Counted from the stretch's first letter, positions 36,482 to 46,721 are shown. The stretch is 64,000 nt of DNA from Mesobacillus zeae (GCF_003570705.1 NZ_QWVT01000010.1:1-64000); one strand, 5' to 3'. Numbers and translations: made by a program. Notes: generated by a model not told the origin, from the letters alone.

Positions 36482-37384
36482 TCATTTTACAATCAATACT
36501 TGGTCTGGCTTTATACTGTCACCGGAGAGGTTGTTCAGCTCCTTGATCCGGTCTACAGAGGTATCGGTTTTTCTGGAAATGGAGTACAGTGTCTCACCTT
36601 TTGTTACCATGTACTGTTTACCTCCAGAATGACTGTTCAGCTTTAATTGCTGGCCTACAATAATCTGATTTTCCTTTATTCCATTCAATACACTTAGCTC
36701 ATTTACTGTCGTTTGGTATTTTTGGGCAATAGACCATAGTGTTTCACCATGGCCAACAGTATGGACGTTTGCATTGGTTTCAATTGCAACAGGCTTGTCC
36801 GCTCCATGTTTAATTGGATTGCCTGCAGCCTCCATTGCCCTACCCTTCCCCTCTGTCTTTGCTACTACAGCTTGCCCTTCCATGACTTCGCCCAATGCAG
36901 CGACCGGATCGACTGCATTTTCCTTATTGACCGTCCATTTGTCATGATGGACTTCAAAATGGAGATGGACACCTGACGAATCACCCGTGCTCCCCATTCT
37001 CCCGATGGCCCCTCCCTGCACTACCCGCTGCCCTTCCATGGCGATTCTGTGCTCTAAATGAGCGTACACTGTTTCAAAGCCATTATCATGCTTTATAAAC
37101 ACAACGTTTCCGTAGCTATCAGAAAAATACGATTTTGTAACGGTGCCTGCATCTACCGCAAGCACCTCGTTATTTAAGGGACCGGCAATGTCTATCCCCT
37201 TATGTTTTCCGCCCCTTGTCCCATATATATCTGTCACTTTTCCTGTGGCAGGCCAAATCCAATGGTCAGCCTTTCCTGGGTTCGGAATCGTGCTGGCCTC
37301 CGGATGCTTGCCACCCAAAAACAATAGACTGACGCAAAGTCCCATTAATACGGCGATGAGAATACGCCTGATATAATCACGCAT
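36482..37384 (-). CDS. M23 metallopeptidase with two LysM domains
   Basis: Predicted secreted peptidoglycan endopeptidase, 300 residues. A signal peptide (about 1-30) leads into an M23 (LytM) domain with zinc motifs HKGIDIAG (about 61-68) and HLHFEVHHD (about 139-147). Two LysM repeats follow (about 205-250 and 255-300; HTVGHGETLWSIAQKYQ and YMVTKGETLYSISRK). Both HxxxD and HxH are intact, so it is probably active. No B. subtilis counterpart sits at this place. Confidence 0.9.
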   Translation of the reverse strand: MRDYIRRILIAVLMGLCVSLLFLGGKHPEASTIPNPGKADHWIWPATGKVTDIYGTRGGKHKGIDIAGPLNNEVLAVDAGTVTKSYFSDSYGNVVFIKHDNGFETVYAHLEHRIAMEGQRVVQGGAIGRMGSTGDSSGVHLHFEVHHDKWTVNKENAVDPVAALGEVMEGQAVVAKTEGKGRAMEAAGNPIKHGADKPVAIETNANVHTVGHGETLWSIAQKYQTTVNELSVLNGIKENQIIVGQQLKLNSHSGGKQYMVTKGETLYSISRKTDTSVDRIKELNNLSGDSIKPDQVLIVK

Positions 37385-37555
37385 TTTTTTCCTCCCTGAT
37401 GTAAGCAGCTTTCTTTAATCACTATGAATGCCTTCAACCATATAGAACCCCATATTCAAAACAGAACCCTATGTTCACTTATTATATTTAGTGGCAGAAG
37501 GCTTCTTTATACAAAAAAGGAAATACTAACAGCATTCACGATATATCGGTACCGC

Positions 37556-37592
37556 AGCAAACAATCCTCCCTGATATGGCCTGGGAGGATTG
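37556..37592 (-). terminator. Terminator of sigX-rsiX
   Basis: Ten-base arms CAATCCTCCC/GGGAGGATTG with an 11-base loop, then TTTGC on the minus strand. Confidence 0.75.
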
Positions 37593-37623
37593 AGTCGGAT
37601 AAAAACTGCATGTCCAAATGCTT

Positions 37624-38880
37624 CTATGATTCCACTAATTGTTTATTGGGGCTAATCGGCATACCGATTTCTTCCTTCAAATTGAAGCGTCCGACGTTTT
37701 CAATTTCAGGGTTATCAATTTTCAAGCTGTTGAATCCAAAATCTTTTGCTGTAAGAAGAATTGCCTCAAGGCTGTATATAAATTCATCCTTAAACACTGC
37801 GCCGTCCGCAAGTTTTATATGAAGCGTCTGGTTAACACCTTCATCATTCTTTATATAGCCCTCTACCAGCACCTGCGAAAGCGAGGCTTCCAATCCATTG
37901 GATTCCTGTCCGAGGCCCATGGTTTTGAATGCCTTCTCCACAGATGGGAAAGTTTCTTCGGTTGGTACGATATAAGGCACACTAGAGTTCACGGGGTACA
38001 AAAACAGATAGGCATGATTCCCTGATGGTTTCACTTCATGGCTCTCGAGTTGCTGCTTGTTTCCCAATTCAACTCCCGGCCTGCCATCAGTGGAGAAAAG
38101 AATGTTCTTAACATTTACGTTTGAAAAAGAATAATCAATAATATTAATGAGTGCCGCTTCAGGTTTGGAAGTTAACTTGTAAGGATGTCCTGTTTCCATA
38201 TCAACTGTAACCGTTTCGTTTCCTGGATCATACCCGATATCTGCTTGCAGAGGGTAAAAGTCTTTCAGGCCCCATTTTTCCTCAGTAAGCTTCGGCATTG
38301 TTTCTTTAAAACGGGTAAACCATGTTTTGCTGTCATCTTTTGGCACAAGTGCTGTTACAGGGACCGCAACCCTTCCCTCTGCATCAGGGATGGCATATGT
38401 GACTGAAGCATAGTCCTTTAAATCTTCAGGATACACAGCAGTGGCTTCAACCATTCCGTTTTTCGCAAAATAGTTTTCCTCTTCCGGCTGTACCGCATCC
38501 TCAAGGGCATACTTAGCTGCCGGTTTTTCATTCCCAGTAAATTTTACCGATTTCTCGGCTTGTTTCTCGTTGTTGCTGTAAGATTTTTCAGATTCCCTGC
38601 CAGCTTTCGATTCCGCTGAATCATCTGACGTGGTAATTAATTCCATTGGTAGGTTTTCATTCGGGCCATTCTCCTGCCGAACAAACGGCGAAGCAAGAAC
38701 TGCCACTAAAAATAACGCTGCAGCAGTGGCAAATGCCGGGAAAAGCCATGCGGGCCTCCTCAGCTTTTTCTTTGCCGATACCTTTTGGAATATATGCTTT
38801 GGATCCCTGTTATCTGTTATGGCGGGCAGCTGCCGGAGGAGGTCTTCCAGCTGCTTATCGCTTCGCTGTAATCTTCTCAC
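37624..38880 (-). CDS. rsiX: Anti-sigma factor RsiX
   Basis: Membrane anti-sigma factor holding SigX inactive. 418 residues: a cytosolic N-terminus (LEDLLRQLPAITDNRDPKHIF), one membrane helix (about 45-66, AFATAAALFLVAVLASPFV), and a large external domain resembling the GerMN/RsiX sensor part. It is ~50 residues longer than B. subtilis RsiX, mainly in the acidic linker after the helix. GTG 38880 lies inside sigX, overlapping its end by 26 bp, with AGGAAGTG upstream. Confidence 0.9.
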   Translation of the reverse strand: MRRLQRSDKQLEDLLRQLPAITDNRDPKHIFQKVSAKKKLRRPAWLFPAFATAAALFLVAVLASPFVRQENGPNENLPMELITTSDDSAESKAGRESEKSYSNNEKQAEKSVKFTGNEKPAAKYALEDAVQPEEENYFAKNGMVEATAVYPEDLKDYASVTYAIPDAEGRVAVPVTALVPKDDSKTWFTRFKETMPKLTEEKWGLKDFYPLQADIGYDPGNETVTVDMETGHPYKLTSKPEAALINIIDYSFSNVNVKNILFSTDGRPGVELGNKQQLESHEVKPSGNHAYLFLYPVNSSVPYIVPTEETFPSVEKAFKTMGLGQESNGLEASLSQVLVEGYIKNDEGVNQTLHIKLADGAVFKDEFIYSLEAILLTAKDFGFNSLKIDNPEIENVGRFNLKEEIGMPISPNKQLVES

Positions 38881-39406
38881 TAGGCATCACTTCCTTTTCG
38901 ATCATCTCTTCCATATGCTTCTTTAAACTCTTGATGGCCCTGTGCTGTGTAGTCTTAACCTTGCTTTCCGTCCACCCAAGCGCTTCGGCTGTTTCACTGA
39001 TGGATAGCTCATGTATATATCTAAGGATGATGACCATTCTCTGGTCTATTGTACATAAATCAATACATCTGTACATCATTCTGACTTCTTCCCTGTGCAT
39101 AGCGAGCTCCTCTGGCAAGGGATGGCTATCCCTTATCTGCCCTGCACTGATATCCACTTTCCCCAGCAGCCTCTGCCTCCAGCCCTGCTGTTTTCGAAAA
39201 TGATCAATCGCTACATTTTTAGCAATTGAAAAAAGCCATGTTTTTTCGCTGCTCTTCCCTTCAAAACGTTTATACGATTTAAAGACACGGATATACACTT
39301 CCTGCATTAAATCCTCTGCCTGTTCCCTACTCTTTACCATATAGAATAAAAACTGAAATACATCCTGATGATATTTTTGATACAGCTGATCAAAAACGGA
39401 GTCCAT
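38855..39406 (-). CDS. sigX: ECF sigma factor SigX
   Basis: Extracytoplasmic-function sigma factor that in B. subtilis controls envelope surface-charge and lipid genes. 183 residues with sigma region 2 (QFLFYMVKSREQAEDLMQEVYIRVFKSYKRF), the conserved KTWLFSIAKNVAIDHFRK segment, and region 4 (LSISETAEALGWTESKVKTTQHRAIKSLKK). It forms an operon with rsiX and is preceded by an ECF-type promoter, so it probably regulates itself. Confidence 0.94.
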   Translation of the reverse strand: MDSVFDQLYQKYHQDVFQFLFYMVKSREQAEDLMQEVYIRVFKSYKRFEGKSSEKTWLFSIAKNVAIDHFRKQQGWRQRLLGKVDISAGQIRDSHPLPEELAMHREEVRMMYRCIDLCTIDQRMVIILRYIHELSISETAEALGWTESKVKTTQHRAIKSLKKHMEEMIEKEVMPSEKITAKR

Positions 39407-39434
39407 CTGCTCAATCCCTCCGTGTTCATATAGT

Positions 39435-39463
39435 TAGTCGTTGAAATAATGAAAAAAGTTTCA
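39435..39463 (-). promoter_or_regulatory. ECF-type (SigX/SigW-like) promoter of sigX-rsiX
   Basis: TGAAAC (39458-39463), exactly 17 bp, then CGACTA (39435-39440) on the minus strand, ~30 bp before sigX. It fits the ECF consensus TGWAAC-N16/17-CGWC. Confidence 0.75.
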
Positions 39464-39563
39464 TTTTAACTATATGCTTTTTTAAACAGGAAATAAAGGA
39501 TAATTTTCCCTGTTTTAAAAATTCATAGAATATTTAATCAATCAAATTGGGAAAAGAGGGTTC

Positions 39564-39590
39564 AAAAAACCCATCCTAACGTAGGATGGG
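39564..39590 (-). terminator. Terminator of resE
   Basis: Perfect 9-base arms CCCATCCTA/TAGGATGGG with loop CGT, then TTTTTTG. Confidence 0.92.
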
Positions 39591-39647
39591 CTGGTATAGA
39601 TTGCAATGTTCCTCGTGAATCAAGATTAATCGGGACAATGATGGAAA

Positions 39648-41423
39648 TTAATCTATTTTTCGAGGAATGAAAAAGGAAAATGTCGTTCCATGTCCCAGCT
39701 TGCTTTTTACGGACATGCGGCCTTTATGGGCATCAACGATATTTTTGGCAATAGCAAGACCGAGGCCAGTGCCTGAGCGTCCCCTGGTCCTTGATTTATC
39801 ACCTTTGTAAAACCTTTCAAACAAGAAAGGAAGGTCTTCTTCCGGTATACCTGGTCCCTGATCCTGTACCTCAAAAAATAAACCTCGTTCATCCGTCCAT
39901 GTCCTGACCATGATTGAAGCTGAATCAGGGACATGCCTGACCGCATTGTCTATCAGATTTGTCAGGACCTGCTCAATCCTGTCCGGGTCAAAATCAAAGT
40001 GAGAGTCCCCCGGACCATTGTCCGATTTAAGTTCTATCCCCTTCTCATTTGCAAGCGTAAGGAACTTGTGGACAATCCGGTTCACATAAGGCTCGAGTTC
40101 AACATCCTCCATAGTCAGCTGGATATGCCCGGCTTCCATCCTGGCTAGATCGAGCAATTCGTTTACAAGTCGGCCCATCCTCAAGGATTCATCATAAATG
40201 ATCCTGGCAAGTTCGATTTTTTCCTCATCTGTCTGCGCTATACCATCGACAATCGCTTCGCTGTAACCCTGTAGCATTGAAATAGGAGTGCGGAGCTCAT
40301 GTGAAACATTCGCAATAAAGTCTTCCCGCAGTTTGTCCAATTTTCTTTCTTCCGTCATATCACGGATCACCGCGACTGCTCCCCGAATGAATCTTTTGTT
40401 ATATAGAGGGCTGACGATCAAAACATAGGACCTGCCCTGCAGTGACATTTCTCCAACTTGTTCTTTCTCGGTATTCACAGCAAGTTGGAATAGTTCCATT
40501 ACTTCAGAAGGCACAGCATCAGAATTTTCATTTGCCCCCTGGTCATAATACCAATACCGCAGGAATTGTTCAGCAGGGGGGTTTGTGATGAGTATAATCC
40601 CATTTCTATTAAATGTCAGGACACCGTCAGCCATGCTGCTCAGAATGCTTGACAGCTGTTCTTTTTCCTGGCTGAGCGCATTCATGTTAAATTTCAGCTG
40701 ACGTCCCATCTGGTTAAACGCGGTTGCGAGCTCGCCAATTTCATCATGAGTCAGAATCGGTACTTTTGTGTCGAATTTGCCCCTAGCCACTTCAAAAGCG
40801 GCTTCCCGCATTTTTCGCAGCGGCGCGGTAATCCTCGTGGACAGGAAAAAAGCAAAAATAGTCGTTAAAACGATGGCCACACCTGCCGCAAGCAAAATGA
40901 ACTTTGTTGTAAGCCGGGTGGTTTTCTCCATAACATCCAGCGATTGATAAATGAATACGCCACCGACCTTGCCTCCAGGGTAGTGGATGGGCGCACCGAT
41001 AATCAAGTACTGGCTCCCTGCAGCGGCTTTCGAAGGAAACGGAGAAGTAATGTAGCTGATTTCGTCATCCTTGAAAACATGCTGAAGCTCCTTGTTTTCA
41101 AAAACAAACGAAACAGGCAGCCGCTGGTCCTTTTTGACATTAGGCGAGTAGTAGTATGTATTTTCATCCTCTACGACTGCCACGCGGGTGACCTTGTCAA
41201 TCAGGGCCCAGGATATCTCCTGTCCCATCCTTTCGTCATTGCTGTGCTGCTCAAGATTTTCGGCAATATTGACAGCCGTTTTAGTAAGCCCTTTCCTCGT
41301 CTCATTGATGTGATAGTTCTCAAAGAATTCGAGAAGCATAACAGTCAAAATGAAGAGGACGAAGGAAACAAGCAAAAGAATGGTAAACCATAATTTACCT
41401 ACAACGCTTCGCCAGAACATCAT
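39648..41423 (-). CDS. resE: Sensor histidine kinase ResE
   Basis: Membrane kinase of the ResDE system controlling aerobic/anaerobic respiration genes. 591 residues: membrane helices near 11-30 and 170-193 flank an external sensor, then a HAMP domain (about 195-245), a PAS domain (about 255-360), a HisKA domain with phospho-acceptor His at about 375 ([11 protein letters not shown]), and HATPase motifs [16 protein letters not shown] and GLGLAI. The ATG overlaps the resD stop by 4 bp. Ends at a strong terminator. Confidence 0.95.
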   Translation of the reverse strand: MMFWRSVVGKLWFTILLLVSFVLFILTVMLLEFFENYHINETRKGLTKTAVNIAENLEQHSNDERMGQEISWALIDKVTRVAVVEDENTYYYSPNVKKDQRLPVSFVFENKELQHVFKDDEISYITSPFPSKAAAGSQYLIIGAPIHYPGGKVGGVFIYQSLDVMEKTTRLTTKFILLAAGVAIVLTTIFAFFLSTRITAPLRKMREAAFEVARGKFDTKVPILTHDEIGELATAFNQMGRQLKFNMNALSQEKEQLSSILSSMADGVLTFNRNGIILITNPPAEQFLRYWYYDQGANENSDAVPSEVMELFQLAVNTEKEQVGEMSLQGRSYVLIVSPLYNKRFIRGAVAVIRDMTEERKLDKLREDFIANVSHELRTPISMLQGYSEAIVDGIAQTDEEKIELARIIYDESLRMGRLVNELLDLARMEAGHIQLTMEDVELEPYVNRIVHKFLTLANEKGIELKSDNGPGDSHFDFDPDRIEQVLTNLIDNAVRHVPDSASIMVRTWTDERGLFFEVQDQGPGIPEEDLPFLFERFYKGDKSRTRGRSGTGLGLAIAKNIVDAHKGRMSVKSKLGHGTTFSFFIPRKID

Positions 41424-42136
41424 TCATTGATAACCTCAAATTTATAGCCGACCCCCCAAACAGTTACAATCATTTTGGCTGCCTGCTCGGAAACTTTGTT
41501 CAATTTTTCGCGCAATCTTTTCACATGTGTATCAACTGTACGTAAGTCGCCAAAAAACTCGTAATGCCATACTTCTTTCAGAAGCTGTTCCCGGTCAAAT
41601 ACCTTGTCCGGAGATTTAGCAAGGAAATAAAGCAACTCATATTCCTTCGGCGTCAGACTCACTTCTTTGCCGTCAGCTGTCACCCTGTGTGCATCATTGT
41701 CGATTGTCAGGTGAGGGAAAACGATTACATCCTTTGTTGTTGTCTCGGTCTGGAGATAGCTTGTGCTCGAAGAACGACGGAGCATGGCCTTTACCCTCAG
41801 GACAACTTCCCTTGGACTAAACGGTTTTACAATATAATCATCCGTGCCTACTTCAAATCCCTGCACCCGGTTTACTTCCTCTCCTTTGGCAGTCAGCATG
41901 ATCACAGGCGTTGATTTTTTTTCTCGCAATTCCCGGCATACTTCGATTCCGTCTTTCCCTGGCATCATTAAATCAAGAAGGATGACATCATAGTCATTGG
42001 CAAGAGATTTGGCAAGTGCCTCATTGCCGTCTTCCGCTTCATCGATGAGATAGTTTTCTCTCTCTAAATACATTTTCAACAATCTTCTTATTCTTTCTTC
42101 ATCATCCACAACTAAAATTTTGATGTCTTTTTCCAT
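41420..42136 (-). CDS. resD: Response regulator ResD
   Basis: OmpR/PhoB-type transcription regulator. 238 residues: a receiver domain (about 5-118) with acidic pocket VVDDEE and phospho-Asp near residue 55 (ILLDLMMPG), conserved Thr in MLTAKGEE and Lys in VKPFSPRE, then a winged-helix DNA-binding domain (about 140-235; [27 protein letters not shown]). ATG 42136 has GGGGG upstream. The separation from resC by a terminator implies its own promoter. Confidence 0.96.
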   Translation of the reverse strand: MEKDIKILVVDDEERIRRLLKMYLERENYLIDEAEDGNEALAKSLANDYDVILLDLMMPGKDGIEVCRELREKKSTPVIMLTAKGEEVNRVQGFEVGTDDYIVKPFSPREVVLRVKAMLRRSSSTSYLQTETTTKDVIVFPHLTIDNDAHRVTADGKEVSLTPKEYELLYFLAKSPDKVFDREQLLKEVWHYEFFGDLRTVDTHVKRLREKLNKVSEQAAKMIVTVWGVGYKFEVINE

Positions 42137-42290
42137 AAGGTATATCCCCCCTGCGAATAATTTTACATAATGAGTGGACATCTTGCTATGTTTATTTATT
42201 CTAAGTATATGGTTAACTTACGAAAATGTCTAAAAACAGACATATTTATCCTTGCCCGTAAGCCACGACAGTCAAACCAGCATAAATTTT

Positions 42291-42326
42291 CAAAAAAAGC
42301 CTTCACTTCTTTACATAAGTGAAGGC
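42291..42326 (-). terminator. Terminator between resC and resD
   Basis: Ten-base arms GCCTTCACTT/AAGTGAAGGC with an 8-base loop, then TTTTTTTG on the minus strand. It limits read-through from resABC into resDE. Confidence 0.9.
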
Positions 42327-42333
42327 CAGTTTT

Positions 42334-43515
42334 TTATCCCGCGTATGAATGAAGCCCGGCGATGACGAGGTTGACGGCAACAAGGTTAAACATGATAATG
42401 ACAAACCCAATAACCGCAAGCCAGGCCGATTTTTCCCCATGCCAGCCTTTTGACATGCGCAGATGGAGAAACGCTGCGTAGAACAGCCACGTAATAAGCG
42501 CCCAGACTTCCTTTGGATCCCAGCCCCAGAATCTTGTCCAGGCTATTTGGGCCCAAATCATGGCGAAAATAAGAGCGCCCAGCGTAAAGACCGGAAAGCC
42601 GATAAGGACGGACCGATAGCTAATTTCATCGACAAGGTCCAGATTGATATTTTTCACAAACGGCTGGAGCGATGCCGAAATCCGTTTCCTTAGGATCAGT
42701 CTGACCAGCCAGTACAAGGCCAAACCGCTTACAAGCGACCAAAGAACCGTGTTCAATTTCTTCGCATTGATTATAGCCGGCGTCTCAGCAAGAGGCTCAA
42801 ACTTTGCAGCTGTCTGCAATTTCCCTTCATGCGGACCGACAACTGCAGGCAAATTGTATTCTATTACATCTTCCTGGCCATTTTTATCAATATAAGTAAA
42901 CTTAGATTCATAATTTGCCAGTGAAAACGACGATGATACTGCAACAAAGCCTATCGTGCACATAAGCGCAAACATAACGACTTCCAGCCAAAATGTATGC
43001 TTGCTCGCTTTAGTTTGGTCGACTACTTTCACGAGGTAGATAAGGCCTGCGGCAAAACTCACCGCAAGAATGGCCTCCCCGACAGCCGCCGTTGTCACAT
43101 GGATATGAAGCCAGTCACTCTGCAAAGCAGGGATCAGCGGTGAGATATCCTTCGGGAACATCGCAGCATATGCAATGACCAGGATTGCGACTGGCATGGT
43201 GAACAATCCAAGCAGAGGTGTCTTGTATATGAAGTAAATGACAATAAACGCACCAACAAGAGCCATTCCAAAGAATGTTGTGAATTCAAAAAGGTTGCTG
43301 ACCGGTGCGTGGCCTGAAGCTATCCATCTTGTAATAAAATAGCCAAGTTGGGCAACGAATCCTGCAATTGTAATGAAAATGGCAATATTAGCCCACTTGT
43401 TGGGACCAGATCCTGCCGTGTCTTTTTTAGATTTGATTGAACCACCAAAAAACAAGGTTGCGACCAAGTAGAGAATGAACGCAAAATACAATAAATTGGA
43501 GCTTAAAGCTACCAT
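42334..43515 (-). CDS. resC: Cytochrome c biogenesis protein ResC (CcsB/CcsA family)
   Basis: Polytopic membrane protein that delivers haem for attachment to apocytochrome c, together with ResB. 393 residues with about eight to nine membrane segments. The tryptophan-rich haem-handling motif [18 protein letters not shown] lies near residue 325. Conserved His residues are in [10 protein letters not shown] and [10 protein letters not shown]. ResB lies 12 bp upstream in the same operon. Confidence 0.95.
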   Translation of the reverse strand: MVALSSNLLYFAFILYLVATLFFGGSIKSKKDTAGSGPNKWANIAIFITIAGFVAQLGYFITRWIASGHAPVSNLFEFTTFFGMALVGAFIVIYFIYKTPLLGLFTMPVAILVIAYAAMFPKDISPLIPALQSDWLHIHVTTAAVGEAILAVSFAAGLIYLVKVVDQTKASKHTFWLEVVMFALMCTIGFVAVSSSFSLANYESKFTYIDKNGQEDVIEYNLPAVVGPHEGKLQTAAKFEPLAETPAIINAKKLNTVLWSLVSGLALYWLVRLILRKRISASLQPFVKNINLDLVDEISYRSVLIGFPVFTLGALIFAMIWAQIAWTRFWGWDPKEVWALITWLFYAAFLHLRMSKGWHGEKSAWLAVIGFVIIMFNLVAVNLVIAGLHSYAG

Positions 43516-43527
43516 ATTTCCCCCTCC

Positions 43528-45150
43528 TTAACCTTTCTTCCCGCTCTCAAGCTGCTCTGCAGGGGACTCCATCCCAGTACCCTCGAACACGCCTTCAAGC
43601 TCCCTTTTAAATCCGTACCAGTTTTTGTTCGTATGTCCTGCTGTTACCGCTTTTCCATCAACAATCTTTACCCAAAGACGGCGATGGTTCCAATAGGCTC
43701 CCTGGATGACCCCAATCATGAAGATAAGACCGCCAAACCCCAGGATCCATAATGTCAAATCCTTTCGGATCGTCAAAGCAGCCACATTTTTCGTTTCTAC
43801 CCCTTTGAACGCCATTTTGTATGAGTTGTTTCCATCCACTTCGATAGTCTGACGGATTGCCACAAAGCTGACTTCGCCATCAGGCTTTTCGGGAGTGACC
43901 ATCTTAAAGACAAAAGCCGGGTTGTTTGGAACCTTTGACTTAGTTGTTGGGTTGGAATTCTCATCAAATTCGAAATCAGGAAAATAGCTTTTCAGTTCAA
44001 CAAAATAGCCATTTTTTAAATCATATTTTGTTTCAGGGTTATACAAATTCACCTTAATAGTACCAATTTCTTCGCCTGTATCTTTATTTTGGAGCGCCAG
44101 ATGCATTTTGCTCAGCTCATCCAGCTTGTAATCTACCTGGTAAATAGCGAACTTGTCAATTTTCAAAGGCTGATTGACTCGTATTTTCGCTTCTTTCAAT
44201 TTTTTCAGATTAAGAGATTCACCCGCAACGGTATCCCCTTTTTTTTCGTAAAGAGTGACATTGGACTGATAGTTTTTTGCAACCATACCTGCTCTGTCAA
44301 GTGCTGCCCCAAATACCTCGTTGTCCTTCTTTTTGTCGTACTTTTGAAAAATAAATTTGTTATTTTTCAAATAATATTGCCCGTCTGTACCGGGAATTGC
44401 TTTTGTTTCCCCTTCCCGAATCCACAGCAGCTCATCAACATACATCCCCGGGACAAACCGCAGCATGGCGCCAATAAGGAAAATGATTAATCCGATATGG
44501 TTGACATACGGGCCCCAGCGGGAGAACCTGTTCTTTTCCGCCAGTATGCTGCCATTTTTTTTTCGGATATGATATTTCTTCGCTTTCAAGTTCTGCTCCA
44601 GCCGGCTCATTGCTTCCTCACCTGGCTGTTCAGAAACTCCGTAAAGGCGTTGGCGCTTCATAAACCCTTCATGTCTCTCTACCCTCTGGTTTTTAAGAGC
44701 CCTGTATAAAGGAATAACCCTGTCAAGGCTGCAGATTACAAGAGAAACACCGATGGAGGCGATCAAAAGAAGATACCACCAGGAACTGTATAGGTTATTG
44801 AAATCAAGCTCGTAGTAAAGCTTCCCAAACCAGCCGTATTGGTCCTCATAGTATTCGGCTGGGGTGGTCATCTGCGGTATATACATTTCCTGCGGCAGAA
44901 TCGTCCCAAGGGAAGAAGCGATCAATGTAACCACAATCAGGATGACGCCCACCTTGACCGATGAAAAGAAATTCCAGATTTTATCCACAATTGTTTTGTT
45001 ATACGTTTGAGACCTGCGCGCGCTGCCTTCATAGCGCATATCGAGAAGTTTTTTGCTCTCTTCCTTCTCTTCAAGGACTTTACCGCACGATTCGCATAAA
45101 ACTGTTCCGTGAGGGTTCACATGACCACATTCGCATTTCACATCATTCAT
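43528..45150 (-). CDS. resB: Cytochrome c biogenesis protein ResB (Ccs1)
   Basis: Membrane partner of ResC in cytochrome c maturation (system II). 540 residues: an N-terminal zinc-ribbon-like segment (CECGHVNPHGTVLCESCG), then membrane helices near 70-90, 125-145, 215-230 and 470-490, with a large external domain in between. The text DMRYEGSARRSQTYNKTIV before the first helix is typical of Bacillus ResB. It lies 25 bp after resA. Confidence 0.95.
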   Translation of the reverse strand: MNDVKCECGHVNPHGTVLCESCGKVLEEKEESKKLLDMRYEGSARRSQTYNKTIVDKIWNFFSSVKVGVILIVVTLIASSLGTILPQEMYIPQMTTPAEYYEDQYGWFGKLYYELDFNNLYSSWWYLLLIASIGVSLVICSLDRVIPLYRALKNQRVERHEGFMKRQRLYGVSEQPGEEAMSRLEQNLKAKKYHIRKKNGSILAEKNRFSRWGPYVNHIGLIIFLIGAMLRFVPGMYVDELLWIREGETKAIPGTDGQYYLKNNKFIFQKYDKKKDNEVFGAALDRAGMVAKNYQSNVTLYEKKGDTVAGESLNLKKLKEAKIRVNQPLKIDKFAIYQVDYKLDELSKMHLALQNKDTGEEIGTIKVNLYNPETKYDLKNGYFVELKSYFPDFEFDENSNPTTKSKVPNNPAFVFKMVTPEKPDGEVSFVAIRQTIEVDGNNSYKMAFKGVETKNVAALTIRKDLTLWILGFGGLIFMIGVIQGAYWNHRRLWVKIVDGKAVTAGHTNKNWYGFKRELEGVFEGTGMESPAEQLESGKKG

Positions 45151-45175
45151 TTCAAAAACTCCCTGTTCCCCTTGC

Positions 45176-45700
45176 TCAAGGTTTGATTTCTTCCATAAAA
45201 CTCTTTATTGTCTCTTCGGTCAATTCACCTTTGTAGCTTCTTACAACCTTTCCGTCCTTGTCGATCAGGAATGTATACGGAAGAGGGTTAATCCCGTAAG
45301 CAGTTTGGACTTGTCCATCTTTATCAATCATCACCGGGAAAGTTAAATGATGCCGTTCAATAAACTTGTCCACCGCAATTTTTGATTCGCCAACATCAAC
45401 AGTCAGCACTTTTACACCCTGATCCTTGTATTGCTTGTATTGATTGTCAATATACGGCATTTCCCTTTCGCATGGACCACACCATGTTGCCCAGAAGTTC
45501 AGGAACACTCCCTGCCCCTTATAATCGGAGAGTTTGTGTTTTTTTCCTTCCATATCAACCAGCACAAAATTTGGTGCCTGCTTTCCAATTTCGACTTTGT
45601 TGACCTCATCCTTCGTAAGGTTTGCATAAAGCGTGTAGCCAACCGCTGCGGCCAAAACCAGCAAAATGATGGTCCTGACCACGAGGCGCTTCTTTTTCAT
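45176..45700 (-). CDS. resA: Thiol-disulfide oxidoreductase ResA
   Basis: Membrane-anchored, externally facing thioredoxin-like protein that reduces the apocytochrome c CxxC before haem attachment. 174 residues: a signal anchor (about 9-26) and a thioredoxin fold with the active site WCGPCEREMP, Cys at about 74 and 77. B. subtilis ResA has CEPC here as I recall, so the CGPC is a difference. First gene of resABC. Confidence 0.94.
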   Translation of the reverse strand: MKKKRLVVRTIILLVLAAAVGYTLYANLTKDEVNKVEIGKQAPNFVLVDMEGKKHKLSDYKGQGVFLNFWATWCGPCEREMPYIDNQYKQYKDQGVKVLTVDVGESKIAVDKFIERHHLTFPVMIDKDGQVQTAYGINPLPYTFLIDKDGKVVRSYKGELTEETIKSFMEEIKP

Positions 45701-45726
45701 CCCACGAAACCCCCTGTCGTATCCTC

Positions 45727-45737
45727 ATTATATCATT
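45727..45737 (-). promoter_or_regulatory. Candidate extended -10 promoter of resABC
   Basis: TGATATAAT on the minus strand (TATAAT at 45727-45732 preceded by TG), ~30 bp before the resA start, in the 70-bp gap to rluB. Confidence 0.5.
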
Positions 45738-45769
45738 TGCACTATATATACATTGAATTTTATCACTGA

Positions 45770-46495
45770 CTATCTCTTACGCATCGCCTGGGCGCGAAGC
45801 TGCTTAACCTCATGAGGTGTCAATTCCCTGATTTCCCCTGAATTCAGACCTGCTAGCGTTAAAAATCCGTATTGCTCCCTCTTCAGTTTCAGGACATCAT
45901 GGCCGATTGCCTCAAACATCCTTCTTACCTGCCGGTTTCGCCCTTCGTGGATTCGCAGTTCGATAATGGATGATTGCTTCTTCTTATCCAGTGAAAGAAG
46001 CTTTACCCTTGCAGGAGACGTTTTCCCATCCTCAAGACGGATGCCCCGTTCGAGTTTCTTCAGAGCTTCCCTTTCCGGAATTCCTTTTACTTTTGCTACA
46101 TATACTTTTTCAATTTCATTGCTTGGGTGCATCAGCAAATTGGCAAATTCACCGTCATTGGTCAGAAGCAACAGGCCGGATGTATCATAGTCCAGGCGTC
46201 CGACAGGATAAATCCTCTGCTCAATTTGCCCGAAATAATCAGTCACTACCTTTCTTCCTTTTTCGTCGTTCACGCTGGAAATGACACCGCGCGGTTTGTA
46301 AAAAAGGAAATAGACTGGAATTTCCCTTTGGATCTGAACCCCATTCACTTCGATTTTGTCTGATGGCGTTACTTTTGTTCCAAGTTCCTTGACCAATTTC
46401 CCATTTACAGTAACCCTTCCTTCAAGGATGAGTTCTTCAGCTTTTCTCCTTGAGGCTATTCCGGCATGCGCCATAACTTTTTGCAATCTTTCCAT
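45770..46495 (-). CDS. rluB: 23S rRNA pseudouridine synthase RluB
   Basis: Modifies a uridine in helix 89 of 23S rRNA. 241 residues: an N-terminal S4 RNA-binding domain (about 1-60; RLQKVMAHAGIASRRKAEELI), then the RsuA-type catalytic domain with the nucleophilic Asp in PVGRLDYDTSGLLLLTNDGE near residue 100 and GRNRQVRRMFEAIGH later. ATG 46495 has GGAGTG 6 bases upstream; the GTG three codons earlier overlaps it. Between spmB and resA, as in B. subtilis. Confidence 0.95.
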   Translation of the reverse strand: MERLQKVMAHAGIASRRKAEELILEGRVTVNGKLVKELGTKVTPSDKIEVNGVQIQREIPVYFLFYKPRGVISSVNDEKGRKVVTDYFGQIEQRIYPVGRLDYDTSGLLLLTNDGEFANLLMHPSNEIEKVYVAKVKGIPEREALKKLERGIRLEDGKTSPARVKLLSLDKKKQSSIIELRIHEGRNRQVRRMFEAIGHDVLKLKREQYGFLTLAGLNSGEIRELTPHEVKQLRAQAMRKR

Positions 46496-46669
46496 CCAGG
46501 TCACTCCTAATATTGGTTAAAATTCCATGTTTATTATTGTGATATCAAGTTCATTCTATCCTAATGAATTATGACACAAACTTTCCTCTTTTCAAAGTAA
46601 CCGCTCCTGAAAAATAATTCTTCCATTTTCTTACAAAACACTCGCGCTGCTCCTTGAAAACTGGCACAT

Positions 46670-46721
46670 AAAAAAAAACGCCACCACTTAGCCTGAACGG
46701 GCTCGGTCATGACGATTTTTT
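46670..46721 (-). terminator. Possible terminator of spmB
   Basis: Minus strand has an imperfect hairpin around AGCC/GGCT with CACC-type outer pairs, followed by a long T run (TTTTTTTTT). The pairing is weaker than the others in this window. Confidence 0.45.
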
